From: an uncultured Ruminococcus sp.
GTDB taxonomy: Bacteria > Bacillota > Clostridia > Oscillospirales > Ruminococcaceae
Length of the DNA: 46,982 bases
Assembly: GCA_947174365.1 (NCBI GenBank)
Contig: CAMWIR010000003.1
Location: 1-46,982 of the forward strand
Reading direction: 5' to 3'
Shown here in pieces: positions 37,189 through 46,933 of this stretch (position 1 is its first letter; every line of letters begins with the position of its first letter). The position numbers were made by a program, and so were the translations under genes. The notes under the pieces are model-generated. The model made no database searches. It saw nothing but the letters and a program-made list of their open reading frames with translations, and was not told the DNA's origin.

Positions 37189-38625
37189 TTATTTTACGGG
37201 GCTTTTCAGACGGTATATTAATTTGCAGCACCCTGTTAATATCAGTAAAGCCGAGCTTATTGTCAGCACCAGAAAAAGATCCTTTACAAAATACCAAACC
37301 AGCCAGAGCGGCGAACCGAGTATGTAGGGCAGGGCTAAAAGCAGCAGGGGGAGAGCCCCGTGGCGCAGAATGTCAAATGCAATACTCTTTTTGGTCACGG
37401 CTTTGGCTTTCCACTTTTTTAAAGCTATTATCGGGTACACAGCAGATACAAAAACAAACAGATATACAAGGTCTATCAGCAAATGAAAAAGTGTGTAGGC
37501 GTGCTTCGGAAGGGAGGCTTTTTCCTCACCCAGAAGAGGCAGTGTCATATTGCCCAAGAGGTTATTGTCAACAAAGTAGTCGTTCATATTTACAAGTACA
37601 GCTATCCCTATCTGCTTTTCGGGGATAATGAACATATTCGAGGTGTAATTTTCCACAAGCCCCGAGTGGTTCAGAAGAGGATAACCGTAATATTCGGTAT
37701 ATGCCCAGCCCGAGCCGTAGAAATTTATGCCTGTATCGTCCTGTGGGACCCGGTCGTAAAACATGGCGTCAATGCTTTCGGGGGAAATTATCCGGGAAGT
37801 TTTCCCATTGCCGGCCTTCAGGTACATTTGCAGATATTTCCCCATATCATTGGCGCTTGCGGCGATATACCCTGCGGGGACGGTGGAGTCGGGGGCGGAA
37901 GTTTCCGAGGGGGATGTACCGTCGGGGTAATCCGCTTCGCCGCTGACGAATATGCCGAAATAATTTCTGTAACCGGGGATAAGCCCGTTTTCTTTTGCTC
38001 TGTCAAGGGAGGCTGAGGTGCGGTTCATTTCAAGGGGAGTAAAAATATTTTCGGTGACGTATTCCTCATAGGTTTTCCCGCTGACAGCTTCAACTATTTT
38101 CCCCAGCAGCCCGTAGCCTATATTTGAGTAAACAAAGCTGCCACGGCTGTCGGTGATCTTTGCTGTCCCGTAATAATGATTTGTGTCAAGTCCGCTTGTG
38201 TGGTGAAGAAGCTCATATACCGTGATCTCATTCCCCTCCGAGGGATTTTTAAGCAGTCCCGTGCAGTCAATATATTCGGAAATGGGGTCGCTTAAATTAA
38301 TTTTCCCCTCTTCTGCAAGCTGCATTATTGAAAGGGCGGTAAAGGATTTGCTCATTGACCCTATTATAAACGGCGTGTCAATATCGGGGCAGTTTCCGTA
38401 GGCCTTTGAAAACAGCACATTTTCGGGGTCGACTACGATCACTGCCATTCCGGGGATATGATAATCTGCAATGTCCTTTTCAATTTCTGCGCTTATTTCA
38501 TCATAATTCAAAGTATGATAATCTATATCCGAGGCTGCGGATATTTCGGGCGCTGTCCCGAAAAATGCCACGAACATAAATATAAGCGACAGTATGAGGA
38601 AAAATATTTTTTTGGATGTTTTCAT
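37189..38625 (-). CDS. Membrane-anchored serine hydrolase (beta-lactamase class C fold)
   Basis: A 478-residue protein with a signal peptide (about 1-31), an extracellular class C beta-lactamase/D-Ala-D-Ala-carboxypeptidase-like domain and three C-terminal membrane segments (about residues 372-392, 408-428 and 435-460). Catalytic SxxK is SMSKSF; the second element is FVYSNIGYGLLG (Y-S-N), and a third motif, 'LLNHSGLVENYTSN', is HSG in place of the K-T-G triad. Members are usually esterases or peptidases acting on cell-wall or D-amino peptides; no resistance is implied. A near-perfect promoter lies upstream. Confidence 0.92.
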   Translation of the reverse strand: MKTSKKIFFLILSLIFMFVAFFGTAPEISAASDIDYHTLNYDEISAEIEKDIADYHIPGMAVIVVDPENVLFSKAYGNCPDIDTPFIIGSMSKSFTALSIMQLAEEGKINLSDPISEYIDCTGLLKNPSEGNEITVYELLHHTSGLDTNHYYGTAKITDSRGSFVYSNIGYGLLGKIVEAVSGKTYEEYVTENIFTPLEMNRTSASLDRAKENGLIPGYRNYFGIFVSGEADYPDGTSPSETSAPDSTVPAGYIAASANDMGKYLQMYLKAGNGKTSRIISPESIDAMFYDRVPQDDTGINFYGSGWAYTEYYGYPLLNHSGLVENYTSNMFIIPEKQIGIAVLVNMNDYFVDNNLLGNMTLPLLGEEKASLPKHAYTLFHLLIDLVYLFVFVSAVYPIIALKKWKAKAVTKKSIAFDILRHGALPLLLLALPYILGSPLWLVWYFVKDLFLVLTISSALLILTGCCKLIYRLKSPVK

Positions 38626-38658
38626 ATTGCTCTCCTTAAATTTTTTGATGATATTATA

Positions 38659-38687
38659 ATTATATATTATTTATTTTCGTGTGTCAA
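38659..38687 (-). promoter_or_regulatory. Sigma-A promoter of the serine hydrolase
   Basis: On the minus strand TTGACA (38687-38682), 17-bp spacer, TATAAT (38664-38659), 34 nt before the start codon. Confidence 0.85.
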
Positions 38688-38825
38688 TGTTATTTACCGA
38701 ATTCTAATTTGATTCTTATTTATTTTTAATGATTTTAACGAAATTTTAATAAACCTCAGTAACCGCTAATTATTTGCGCTTTTCCGATATGTTCATATAA
38801 AATTAACACATAAAAATCACCTCCG

Positions 38826-38834
38826 TGGTATAAT
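38826..38834 (+). promoter_or_regulatory. Extended -10 promoter upstream of glmM
   Basis: TGGTATAAT with no good -35 element; glmM starts about 95 nt downstream, after a short open frame. Confidence 0.5.
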
Positions 38835-38854
38835 TATTTAAGGAATGGCAGATC

Positions 38855-38920
38855 ATGGATATTTCCGAAAAAAGAGTTATCCGTGAAACATATCCGCTTA
38901 AAAATTTCGGAAAAGAGTGA
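38855..38920 (+). CDS. Possible 21-residue leader peptide before glmM
   Basis: MDISEKRVIRETYPLKNFGKE, ending 8 nt before the glmM ATG. The frame contains inverted repeats TTTCCGAAA / TTTCGGAAA and GGATAT / ATATCC, so its mRNA could fold. No translation signal stands out, and this may be chance. Confidence 0.25.
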   Translation: MDISEKRVIRETYPLKNFGKE

Positions 38921-38928
38921 ATTATATA

Positions 38929-40272
38929 ATGGCAAAATATTTCGGCACAGACGGCTTCAGAGGCGAGGCAAACGTAAACCTTACCGTGGAGCACGCCTTT
39001 AAAACAGGCCGCTTTTTAGGGGCTTACTACGGCGGCGAGCGCTGCTCGGTGGTAATAGGCAAGGACACCCGCAGAAGCTCCTATATGTTTGAATATGCCC
39101 TTGTGGCGGGTCTTACCGCCTCGGGAGCGGACGTTAGCCTTATGCACGTTACCACCACCCCCTGCGTTTCCTACGTGGTGCGCGCGGACGATTTTGACTG
39201 CGGTATCATGATATCCGCCAGCCACAATCCCTACTATGACAACGGCATTAAGATCTTCAACAGCAAGGGTGAAAAGCTGGAGGAATCGGTAATTCTGGAA
39301 ATTGAAAAATACCTTGACGGTGAGACCCCCGAGCCGCCCCTTGCCTTGCGGGATAAAATAGGCTGCGCCTCCGATTATTCGGCAGGGCGAAACCGCTACA
39401 TAGGCTATCTTATTTCTCTTGCCGTTCATTCCTTTAAGGGCAAGCGGATAGGGCTTGACTGCGCAAACGGCGCTGCCTTTTCCATTGCCAAGAGCGTGTT
39501 TGACGCACTTGGGGCAAAGACCACCGTTATAAACAATCATCCCGACGGTCTTAATATTAACGATAATTGCGGCTCTACTCATATTGAGGGACTTCAAAAG
39601 CTGGTTCGCGAGGAGCATCTGGACGCTGCCTTTGCCTTTGACGGGGACGCCGACAGATGTCTTGCAGTGGATGAAAACGGCGAGCTTGTTGACGGCGACA
39701 AGATACTTTACATTTACGGCCGTTATATGAAAGAAAAGGGTACGCTTGAAAATAACACGGTAGTTACCACGATAATGTCCAACATAGGGCTGTACAAGGC
39801 GTTTGACGCTATCGGAATTTCCTATGAGAAAACCGCCGTGGGAGATAAATATGTTTACGAATGCATGAACGAAAAGGGCTACAAGCTGGGCGGCGAAAAT
39901 TCGGGTCATATTATATTCAGCAAATACGCCAACACAGGCGACGGCATTATTACAGCACTTAAAATAATGCAGGTAATGTGCAGCAAGAAAATGACATTAT
40001 CAGAGCTTGCCGCTCCTGTTTATATTTATCCTCAGGTGCTTGTGAATGTTAGAGTAAAGGATAAAAACGCTGTACTTTCCGATCCTGACGTTACAGCGGC
40101 GGCAGAGGCAGTCGAGCGTGAGCTGGGCGGCAACGGGCGCATACTTGTCCGCCCCAGCGGCACAGAGCCTCTTCTGCGGATAATGGCAGAGGCGCAAAGT
40201 GATGAGATATGCCGTGAGTGTATTGAGAAGATCGAAAAGATCGTAAGGGATAAGGGGCACGCTGTTGATTAA
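38929..40272 (+). CDS. glmM: Phosphoglucosamine mutase
   Basis: A 447-residue alpha-D-phosphohexomutase that converts glucosamine-6-phosphate to glucosamine-1-phosphate in UDP-GlcNAc synthesis. N-terminal 'YFGTDGFRGEAN', phosphoserine loop 'MISASHNPYYDNGIKIF' (Ser near residue 96), Mg-binding 'FAFDGDADRCLAVD', sugar-binding 'KLGGENSGHIIFSKY' and the phosphate-binding 'VRPSGTEPLLRIMAEA' are in order. These fit GlmM rather than PGM. The ATG at 38929 is eight bases after an AAGAGTGA; a GTG at 38917 is less likely. The next gene's leader begins directly after the stop. Confidence 0.96.
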   Translation: MAKYFGTDGFRGEANVNLTVEHAFKTGRFLGAYYGGERCSVVIGKDTRRSSYMFEYALVAGLTASGADVSLMHVTTTPCVSYVVRADDFDCGIMISASHNPYYDNGIKIFNSKGEKLEESVILEIEKYLDGETPEPPLALRDKIGCASDYSAGRNRYIGYLISLAVHSFKGKRIGLDCANGAAFSIAKSVFDALGAKTTVINNHPDGLNINDNCGSTHIEGLQKLVREEHLDAAFAFDGDADRCLAVDENGELVDGDKILYIYGRYMKEKGTLENNTVVTTIMSNIGLYKAFDAIGISYEKTAVGDKYVYECMNEKGYKLGGENSGHIIFSKYANTGDGIITALKIMQVMCSKKMTLSELAAPVYIYPQVLVNVRVKDKNAVLSDPDVTAAAEAVERELGGNGRILVRPSGTEPLLRIMAEAQSDEICRECIEKIEKIVRDKGHAVD

Positions 40273-40328
40273 TGGCTTACCCATTTAAACCATGCCGTAA
40301 AATTGTTTTTTCGGAAAGGAGAAAAATT

Positions 40329-41354
40329 ATGGATAAGAAAATTCTTGCGTTTATTATTTCTGTTTTCACTGCTGTTTCTTCCGCAGGATGCGGGGATGTT
40401 CCAAAACCCGAAACAAGTGTGACATCGCAAAGCACGGCTGTTCTTGAGCTGTCAAACAAGGATGCAGCGGAAGAGGCAAAGGAGCTTTACGATTACATCT
40501 GCGACACCTATCGCACAGGCATAATTTCCGGGCAGCAGGAGTCTACATGGATGGGCAGCGAGCAGTATGAGTTTGACTACATTTACAAGGCAACAGGGAA
40601 ATATCCCGCTATCAGAGGACTTGACTATATGAACGACGACTTTGACGGTGTGAACCGCAGAGCGGAGGAATGGTATAATAAGGGTGGTATTGTCACTATT
40701 TGCTGGCACTGCGGCAGCGACTTTTCGGGCAGCTGGAACGAATGCATGAAAACCGAGATCTCCGACTGGGACAAGGCGCTTACCGAGGGAACGGAGGAAT
40801 ATAAGAAACTCATTGCGGGCATGGACAAGGGCGCAAAGGCTTTGTCGGAGCTGCGTGACAAGGGTATTCCCGTGCTGTGGAGACCCTTTCACGAATTTGA
40901 CGGCGCATGGTTCTGGTGGGGCAAAGGGGGAGCGAATAATTTCGCAAAGCTTTGGCGGATAATGTACGATCGCTACACCAACTACTGGGAGCTTGACAAT
41001 CTTATCTGGGTGCTTGGTTACTCGGGCAACGGCAGAGGATATGACAAGTGGTATCCGGGAGACGAATACGTGGATATAGTCGGCGCAGATTCCTACAATG
41101 ACGGCGCAAACGGAAAGCTGTATAATAAGGTGACAAGTGTTGCTGGAGAGAGCGTGCCTGTTTGCTTCCATGAATGCGGACGTATCCCCACGGCAGAGCA
41201 GCTCCGCAAAGACAAAGCGGACTGGGTATGGTTCATGACCTGGCACACCGAGCACATAACCGACCACAACGACAAGGACGATCTGAAAAAAATTTACAAT
41301 GACGAGTATGTTATAACCCTTGACGAGCTTCCCCAATGGGGACAGAATAAATAG
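40329..41354 (+). CDS. GH26 beta-mannanase-like lipoprotein
   Basis: A 341-residue surface lipoprotein. Signal with lipobox 'AVSSAGCGD' (cleaved before Cys), followed by a GH26 domain with 'ISGQQESTWMG', acid/base Glu in 'LWRPFHEFDGAWFWWG' and nucleophile Glu in 'VPVCFHECGRIPT'. GH26 enzymes cut beta-mannan in plant cell walls, in keeping with a fibre-degrading gut organism. AAAGGAG precedes the ATG; glmM ends 56 nt upstream. Function in mannan breakdown is a family inference. It ends at a terminator. Confidence 0.92.
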   Translation: MDKKILAFIISVFTAVSSAGCGDVPKPETSVTSQSTAVLELSNKDAAEEAKELYDYICDTYRTGIISGQQESTWMGSEQYEFDYIYKATGKYPAIRGLDYMNDDFDGVNRRAEEWYNKGGIVTICWHCGSDFSGSWNECMKTEISDWDKALTEGTEEYKKLIAGMDKGAKALSELRDKGIPVLWRPFHEFDGAWFWWGKGGANNFAKLWRIMYDRYTNYWELDNLIWVLGYSGNGRGYDKWYPGDEYVDIVGADSYNDGANGKLYNKVTSVAGESVPVCFHECGRIPTAEQLRKDKADWVWFMTWHTEHITDHNDKDDLKKIYNDEYVITLDELPQWGQNK

Positions 41355-41360
41355 AAACCG

Positions 41361-41389
41361 AGAGGCAGGAAGTAAAATTTCCTGCCTCT
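41361..41389 (+). terminator. Terminator between the GH26 and LysR genes
   Basis: An 11-bp perfect stem AGAGGCAGGAA / TTCCTGCCTCT with a 7-nt loop. The hairpin reaches the stop codon of the convergent LysR gene (41389-41391). Confidence 0.7.
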
Positions 41390-42267
41390 TAACTTTGTTC
41401 ACTCAGTATTGATTCAAATAATTCATCCGCCGCCAATGAACGCATATCATTATTGCGGATAATGCAAATATTTCTACATGGCAGAGAGATGTTCGGATTT
41501 ATTTCTCTTACTTCACCGGCCTTGATTGCTTGCTCCGCGAAGTCGGAAACAACGCAGCCAATACCCATATTTCTCGCCGTGAAACGAACGATCTGAGGGC
41601 TTGTGGCAAGCTCAAACTGAGGAATTGCATATATTCCCTGCTTTTTGAATTCGTTATCTATGAATGCTCTGGTGCTTGTATTTTTTTCAAGCATTATCAG
41701 TTCATTTTTTATGCTGTCAATATCAACATTATCGGGAATATCACTTTTTACGCCGGAAATAAAAATATCTTTTATTTCCCGTATCTTTATCACTTCGAAA
41801 CCGGTAATTTCAAAAGGTTCGCTTACTGCTGCAAAATCGAGCTTGCCCTGCTTCAGCAGTTCCAAGCTCCGAGGCGTGGGGTTATTGGTTATGGCAATTT
41901 TTATATTGGGATATTTTGAGTGAAATTTTTCAAGATAGGGCAAAAGACAAAATTCCAATGTCATATCGCTTGCACCGATTTTTATCTCTCCCGCATCAAG
42001 CCGCAGCATTGCTGTAAGTCTCCGTTCGCCTTCGGAAAATAACGCTGCCCCCTCCGACACATATTTTTGCAGTATCTGACCCTCGACAGTAAGTCTGACC
42101 CCCTTGGGAGTGCGCAAAAACAAAGCGCACCCCAATGCTTCTTCAAGCTGCCGTATGGTCTGACTTACGGCAGGCTGAGAGATAAACAGCTTTTCCGCTG
42201 CTGCCGTTATATTTCCGCATTCGGCGGCGCAGCAAAAAATCTTATACCAATCATAGCTTATATTCAT
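41389..42267 (-). CDS. LysR-type transcriptional regulator
   Basis: A 292-residue LTTR. The N-terminal winged helix-turn-helix (about 5-65): 'WYKIFCCAAECGNITAAAEKLFISQPAVSQTIRQLEEALGCALF'. The C-terminal periplasmic-binding-like effector domain (about 90-290) includes 'EIKIGASDMTLEFCLLPYLEKFHSKYPN'. It follows purA on the same strand at 46 nt and could share its transcript, but may regulate unlinked genes. Effector unknown. Confidence 0.95.
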   Translation of the reverse strand: MNISYDWYKIFCCAAECGNITAAAEKLFISQPAVSQTIRQLEEALGCALFLRTPKGVRLTVEGQILQKYVSEGAALFSEGERRLTAMLRLDAGEIKIGASDMTLEFCLLPYLEKFHSKYPNIKIAITNNPTPRSLELLKQGKLDFAAVSEPFEITGFEVIKIREIKDIFISGVKSDIPDNVDIDSIKNELIMLEKNTSTRAFIDNEFKKQGIYAIPQFELATSPQIVRFTARNMGIGCVVSDFAEQAIKAGEVREINPNISLPCRNICIIRNNDMRSLAADELFESILSEQS

Positions 42268-42313
42268 AATATCGCTCCGTAAGTATAATTCGTAAAATGC
42301 CGATATTTACAGC

Positions 42314-43603
42314 TTATATGCAAGCACTTTTCCTGTAAATAATTTGACTGCGTTTCGGTCCGTTTGAGATCATGGTTATGGGCACTGCAATTTTATTTTC
42401 GATGAACTCTACATATGCCCTGGCTTCTTCGGGCAGCTCCGAAAAGTCTTTTATCCCGGAAATATCGCATTTCCAGCCGTTAAGATATTCATAAACCGGC
42501 TCGGCGTTGTCCAGCAGATATGTTTCGGGAAATTCTTCTGTGACCTCACCGTTTATCTTATATCCAACGCAAACGGGAATTTTATCAAGATATCCGAGAA
42601 CATCAAGCATGGTCAAAACTGCCTCCGTTGCACCTTGCAGCATACACCCATACCGTGCGGAAACGCAGTCAAACCAAGCCATTCTTCGGGGTCTGCCTGT
42701 CTTTGCGCCGTATTCACCCGAATCACCGCCTCTTTTGCGAAGTTCTTCGGCAACGCTGCCCGATAATTCCCCGACAAATGCGCCTGCGCCGACGCAGGTG
42801 GAGTATGCCTTGATGATCGCAATTACCGATCTTATCTCATAAGGCGGGATTCCTGTGCTTACACTGCCGAATCCCGCAAGGGGCGATGATGATGTAACAA
42901 AGGGATATATTCCGTTATCAACATCACGAAGCGCCCCGAGCTGACCCTCCAAAAGAATGTTTTTACCCGATTTTACAGCGCTGTTCAGGTAATGGGGACA
43001 GTCGAAAATATAAGGTGCGAGTTTGTCTTTAACTTCTGTGAGATACTCTTTTAAATCCCTTTCGGACAAAGGATTTTGGATTCCGTAAAATGCCCCGAAA
43101 AATTTATTTTTATCATTGCAAAAACGTTTGAGCTTATCGCTCAGATCATCCGAAAAAAGCTCCGATATCTGAAAATTACGCTTTGCATATTTATCGGAAT
43201 AAAATGGAGCTATCCCCGACTCGGTTGAGCCGAAGCTGTTTTTGCCGAGCCGCTGTTCCTCCAGCGTATCCTGCATTTTGTGAATGGGGAGAAGAAGCTG
43301 CGCCCGTGAGGATATTTTTATTGCGGGCGCAGGGACTCCGTTATCTTTAAGAATTTGAAGCTCCCTGAAAAATTCGTCCGAGTCAAATGCAGCACTGCTT
43401 GCAATTATATTTTCCGTATGCCTGTAAAATACACCCGAGGGCAGTATATGCAGCACAAATTTTCCGTAATCGTTGATTACAGTATGCCCCGCATTCGCAC
43501 CTCCTTGAAAACGCACTACAATGTCCGCCTTTGCTGCAAGCAAATCCGTCATTTTCCCCTTGCCCTCGTCCCCGAAGCTGCCACCTATGATTGCAGTTAC
43601 CAT
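42314..43603 (-). CDS. purA: Adenylosuccinate synthetase
   Basis: A 429-residue enzyme that makes adenylosuccinate from IMP, Asp and GTP. The P-loop 'GSFGDEGKGKMTDLLA' and 'DIVVRFQGGANAGHTV', 'HILPSGVF', 'NILLEGQLGALRDVDNGIYPFVTSSS', 'EYGAKTGRPRRMAWFDCV' are present. Many PurA have N-W before GDEGKGK; this one has S-F. The start at MVTAIIGG follows GGAGG. The longer frame to 43675 is not supported. Its neighbour is a LysR regulator, not a purine gene. Confidence 0.95.
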   Translation of the reverse strand: MVTAIIGGSFGDEGKGKMTDLLAAKADIVVRFQGGANAGHTVINDYGKFVLHILPSGVFYRHTENIIASSAAFDSDEFFRELQILKDNGVPAPAIKISSRAQLLLPIHKMQDTLEEQRLGKNSFGSTESGIAPFYSDKYAKRNFQISELFSDDLSDKLKRFCNDKNKFFGAFYGIQNPLSERDLKEYLTEVKDKLAPYIFDCPHYLNSAVKSGKNILLEGQLGALRDVDNGIYPFVTSSSPLAGFGSVSTGIPPYEIRSVIAIIKAYSTCVGAGAFVGELSGSVAEELRKRGGDSGEYGAKTGRPRRMAWFDCVSARYGCMLQGATEAVLTMLDVLGYLDKIPVCVGYKINGEVTEEFPETYLLDNAEPVYEYLNGWKCDISGIKDFSELPEEARAYVEFIENKIAVPITMISNGPKRSQIIYRKSACI

Positions 43604-43646
43604 TTTGAAAACCTCCATAAAATAATTTTGCGCTTGGTATATTTTA

Positions 43647-43675
43647 AGTATATCACAGTGCTGCGGAGGTTTCAA
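43647..43675 (-). promoter_or_regulatory. Sigma-A promoter of purA
   Basis: On the minus strand TTGAAA (43675-43670), 17-bp spacer, TATACT (43652-43647), about 44 nt before the start codon. Confidence 0.75.
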
Positions 43676-43745
43676 ATACTTTATTCTTATGGGCTATATA
43701 AGCGGCGGTTATATCAGGGTATACCCGGACTTTCGGATATATATT

Positions 43746-45947
43746 TTATTTTCTTGCCTGCTGCTTGCCAACAGGCTTGCCGATATTTTTATCCATTTTT
43801 TCCTTGACCATAGTCAGCGCCAGACGTCCTCGTTTGAGATCTACATCAACGATCCATACCTTGACCACATCTCCCACTTTAACAGCCTCCAGAGGGTGCT
43901 TGATGAATCTGTTGCAGATACGTGAAATATGCACCAAACCGTCTTCATGAACGCCGCAGTCCACAAAGCAGCCGAAATCAGTAATGTTCCTCACCGTCCC
44001 CATAAGCTCCATGCCGGGCTGCAAGTCCTTCAGCTCCATTACATCGCCGCTGCGCATAAGCGGAGGGGGCAGCTCGTCACGAGGGTCGCGCCCGGGCTTT
44101 GCAAGCTCCTTTAATATATCCCGAACCGTGGGAACGCCCACCCCTGTCTGCTCGGAAATGGCTTTTATCCCGATCTCTTCCGCCTTACCGCTCAAATCGG
44201 AAAGCTTCTCGCTGCCTATGTCCGCAGGGGTAAAGCCGCAAAGCTTCAGTATACCCTCGGCAGCCTTGTAGCTTTCCGGGTGTACCGAGGTGTTGTCCAG
44301 AGGATTTTTCCCGTCCCTTATCCGCAGAAATCCCGCGCACTGCTCAAACGCCTTTGCCCCCAGCTTCGGCACCTTCATAAGCTGCTTCCGGTCGGTGAAT
44401 GCGCCGTTTTCCTCTCTGTATGTCACCACATTTTTCGCAACAGTTGAATTTATCCCCGAAATGTACGTCAGCAGCGAACCCGAGGCAGTGTTAAGGTCGA
44501 CCCCCACCGAGTTCACGCAGTCCTCCACAACACCTCCCAAAGCCTCGCCCAAACGGGCTTTTGGCATATCGTGCTGATACTGCCCGACGCCGATCGAACG
44601 AGGGTCTATCTTAACAAGCTCCGCCAGCGGGTCTTGCAGCCGCCTTGCAATTGAAACAGCACTCCGCTGTGTAACATCATAATCGGGAAATTCCTCAGCC
44701 GCCAGCTTTGAAGCGGAGTAAACGGAAGCCCCCGCCTCGGAAACTATCATGTAGGAAACTCCGGGAAAATCCTTGATTATATCCGACACCACCTGCTCCG
44801 ATTCTCTTGAGGCAGTGCCGTTTCCAATGGCAATGGCGGTAACATTGTACTTTTTTATAAGCTCCGCAATTGTCTTTTTGCCCTTTTCCTTTGCAGCCTT
44901 ATCTGTGGTAATGTAGGCAACTCCCGTGTCCAGCACCTTGCCTGTGCCGTCCACAACAGCAAGCTTGCAGCCCGTCCTGAAGCCCGGGTCGACTCCCAAG
45001 GTCACCGTCCCCTTAACGGGCGGCTGCATAAGAAGCTGCCTGAGATTTGAGGAGAATACACCAATAGCAGCCTCGCAGGCTTTATCCGTCAGCATAGACC
45101 TTATTTCCCTCTCCACCGAGGGGAAAATCAGCCGCTTGTAGCTGTCAAGGCAAGCACTCTCCACCAGTTTTCCGCATTCGCTGTTATTTTTCATAAAGGC
45201 ATTGACCGTCAAACGTTCGCCCTCACCCTCGGGCAGTATAACGCTCACTTTAAGCCGTTCCTCCCGCTCTCCGCGGTCAATGGCAAGAATTCTGTGCCCC
45301 GCTATCCGCCCCGCTGCTTCACTGAATTCATGGTAATTGCTGTATGTCCCTTCTGGGTCGGTTTTCTCGTCACCCGAAGCGGTAATGAAGCCCTTTGCGT
45401 TTATAAGATTACGAAGATTTTTCCGCAGCCCCGCATCGTCGGAAACCGCCTCCGCAATAATGTCCAAAGCTCCTGCAATAGCTTCGTCGGCAGTGTTCAC
45501 GCCCTTATCGGGGTCAATGAATTTCGCCGCCTCGGCATCGGGCGCAGTCTTTTTATCCTGCTCCAAAATTATATCCGCCAAGGGCGCAAGCCCCTTTTCC
45601 TTAGCCACCGAAGCGCGGGTGCGCCGTTTTTGCTTAAAGGGTCTGTACAGGTCCTCCAGCTCCACCAGCGTCACCGCCTTGTTAATGGCAGCCTCCAGCT
45701 CGGGGGTCATTTTTTCCTGCTCGGTTATCGCCGCCGTAATCTCCTCACGCCGCTTGTCCAGATTACGCAGATATTGCAGCCTCTCTGCAATAAGGCGAAT
45801 GGTCTGATCGTCCAGAGCGCCGTGGCTTTCCTTTCTGTATCGTGCTATAAAGGGCACAGTGCAGCCCTCGTCCAAAAAGCCGATAATATTTTTTACATAC
45901 TCATCTTTTACATTAAATTCCTTGCTTATCACAGCGTTGATATCCAT
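43746..45947 (-). CDS. tex: RNA-binding protein Tex
   Basis: A 733-residue Tex protein. N-terminal helical part 'VPFIARYRKESHGALDDQTIRLIAERLQ', YqgF/RNase H-like domain 'VTLGVDPGFRTGCKLAVVDGTGKVLDTG', helix-hairpin-helix 'SVGVDLNTASGSLLTYISGINSTVAKNVVTYREENGAF' and a C-terminal S1 domain 'GMELMGTVRNITDFGCFVDCGVHEDGLVHISRI'. Tex binds nucleic acids and affects transcription in several bacteria; its molecular job is unsettled. A TTGACA/TAGAAT promoter lies upstream. Confidence 0.97.
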   Translation of the reverse strand: MDINAVISKEFNVKDEYVKNIIGFLDEGCTVPFIARYRKESHGALDDQTIRLIAERLQYLRNLDKRREEITAAITEQEKMTPELEAAINKAVTLVELEDLYRPFKQKRRTRASVAKEKGLAPLADIILEQDKKTAPDAEAAKFIDPDKGVNTADEAIAGALDIIAEAVSDDAGLRKNLRNLINAKGFITASGDEKTDPEGTYSNYHEFSEAAGRIAGHRILAIDRGEREERLKVSVILPEGEGERLTVNAFMKNNSECGKLVESACLDSYKRLIFPSVEREIRSMLTDKACEAAIGVFSSNLRQLLMQPPVKGTVTLGVDPGFRTGCKLAVVDGTGKVLDTGVAYITTDKAAKEKGKKTIAELIKKYNVTAIAIGNGTASRESEQVVSDIIKDFPGVSYMIVSEAGASVYSASKLAAEEFPDYDVTQRSAVSIARRLQDPLAELVKIDPRSIGVGQYQHDMPKARLGEALGGVVEDCVNSVGVDLNTASGSLLTYISGINSTVAKNVVTYREENGAFTDRKQLMKVPKLGAKAFEQCAGFLRIRDGKNPLDNTSVHPESYKAAEGILKLCGFTPADIGSEKLSDLSGKAEEIGIKAISEQTGVGVPTVRDILKELAKPGRDPRDELPPPLMRSGDVMELKDLQPGMELMGTVRNITDFGCFVDCGVHEDGLVHISRICNRFIKHPLEAVKVGDVVKVWIVDVDLKRGRLALTMVKEKMDKNIGKPVGKQQARK

Positions 45948-45987
45948 TATTTTCAGTCCTTTTTAAATTATTTATATTTTTTCATTT

Positions 45988-46017
45988 ATTCTAGAGTTTT
46001 AACAAATCCTCTGTCAA
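45988..46017 (-). promoter_or_regulatory. Sigma-A promoter of tex
   Basis: On the minus strand TTGACA (46017-46012), 18-bp spacer, TAGAAT (45993-45988). Confidence 0.7.
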
Positions 46018-46027
46018 TCATTATTAA

Positions 46028-46933
46028 TTAATCTATCCCACCCAGATCAAACTCGGGAGTATATTCCTCCTTAGCCGAGGAACGCTCCTGCATATATCCC
46101 TCAAAGCCCAGTTCCCGAACCGCATTTGCCACTTTTTTATATTCAAAGGTGGAAACACGCCTGCTCAGTTCCTTAAACTCCGACGGCAGATTTTTATAAG
46201 GCGTGTACTGGCTCATCAGGGACAACAGAAAGCTGTCTTTAGGGAAATTTTCAGCTATCCGGTTCATAAGTGAGATAGAATCCCTGTACCCTCCCGGCAG
46301 CACCATGTGGCGTATAATTACCCCGCTCTGCAATATCCCCTCATCGTCAAAAACAGGCTTGCCCGCAATTTCAATCATTCGCCCCACAGCCGCTTTTGCA
46401 GCCTCAAAATAATCCGCAGCCCCCGAATATTTCGCCGAAAGCTCGCTGCTTTTATATTTCATATCGGGCATAAATATTTTTACCCGACCCCTCAGCATTT
46501 CAAGGGTCGAGACCTTTTCATATCCGCTGCTGTTGTACGCCACGGGAATTTTCAGCCTGTCTCCGCAGATATCCAAAGCCCTTAAAATATGGGGCACAAA
46601 CTGGCAGGCGGTCACTAAATTGATATTGTGCGCTCCCTGCTTTTGAAGATTCAGAAAAATTTCCGCAAGCTGTTCCGTTGAAATTTCCTTACCGAAATTT
46701 TCGGCGGAAATTCTGTAATTCTGGCAGTAAACGCATTTAAGACCGCACCCCGAAAAAAACACCGTCCCCGAGCCTCTTGTGCCCGAAATGCAAGGCTCTT
46801 CCCACATATGAAGATACGCCTTTGCCGCACGGATATTTTCCCCCGCCCCGCAGAAGCCACAGCCTTCTGTCCTGTTCGCACCGCATTCCCTGGGGCACAG
46901 GGAGCAGCTTTTAAGTATAGGATATTCACTCAT
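46028..46933 (-). CDS. Radical SAM protein, PFL-activase-like
   Basis: A 301-residue radical SAM protein with the cluster motif CGLKCVYCQN (CxxxCxxC), preceded by a Cys-rich N-terminus CSLCPRECGANRTEGCGFC that may bind a second cluster. It resembles the PflX group of pyruvate-formate-lyase-activating-like proteins, whose substrate is not known. It lies upstream of tex on the same strand; tex has its own promoter. The ribosome site (GCGG) is weak. Confidence 0.92.
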   Translation of the reverse strand: MSEYPILKSCSLCPRECGANRTEGCGFCGAGENIRAAKAYLHMWEEPCISGTRGSGTVFFSGCGLKCVYCQNYRISAENFGKEISTEQLAEIFLNLQKQGAHNINLVTACQFVPHILRALDICGDRLKIPVAYNSSGYEKVSTLEMLRGRVKIFMPDMKYKSSELSAKYSGAADYFEAAKAAVGRMIEIAGKPVFDDEGILQSGVIIRHMVLPGGYRDSISLMNRIAENFPKDSFLLSLMSQYTPYKNLPSEFKELSRRVSTFEYKKVANAVRELGFEGYMQERSSAKEEYTPEFDLGGID

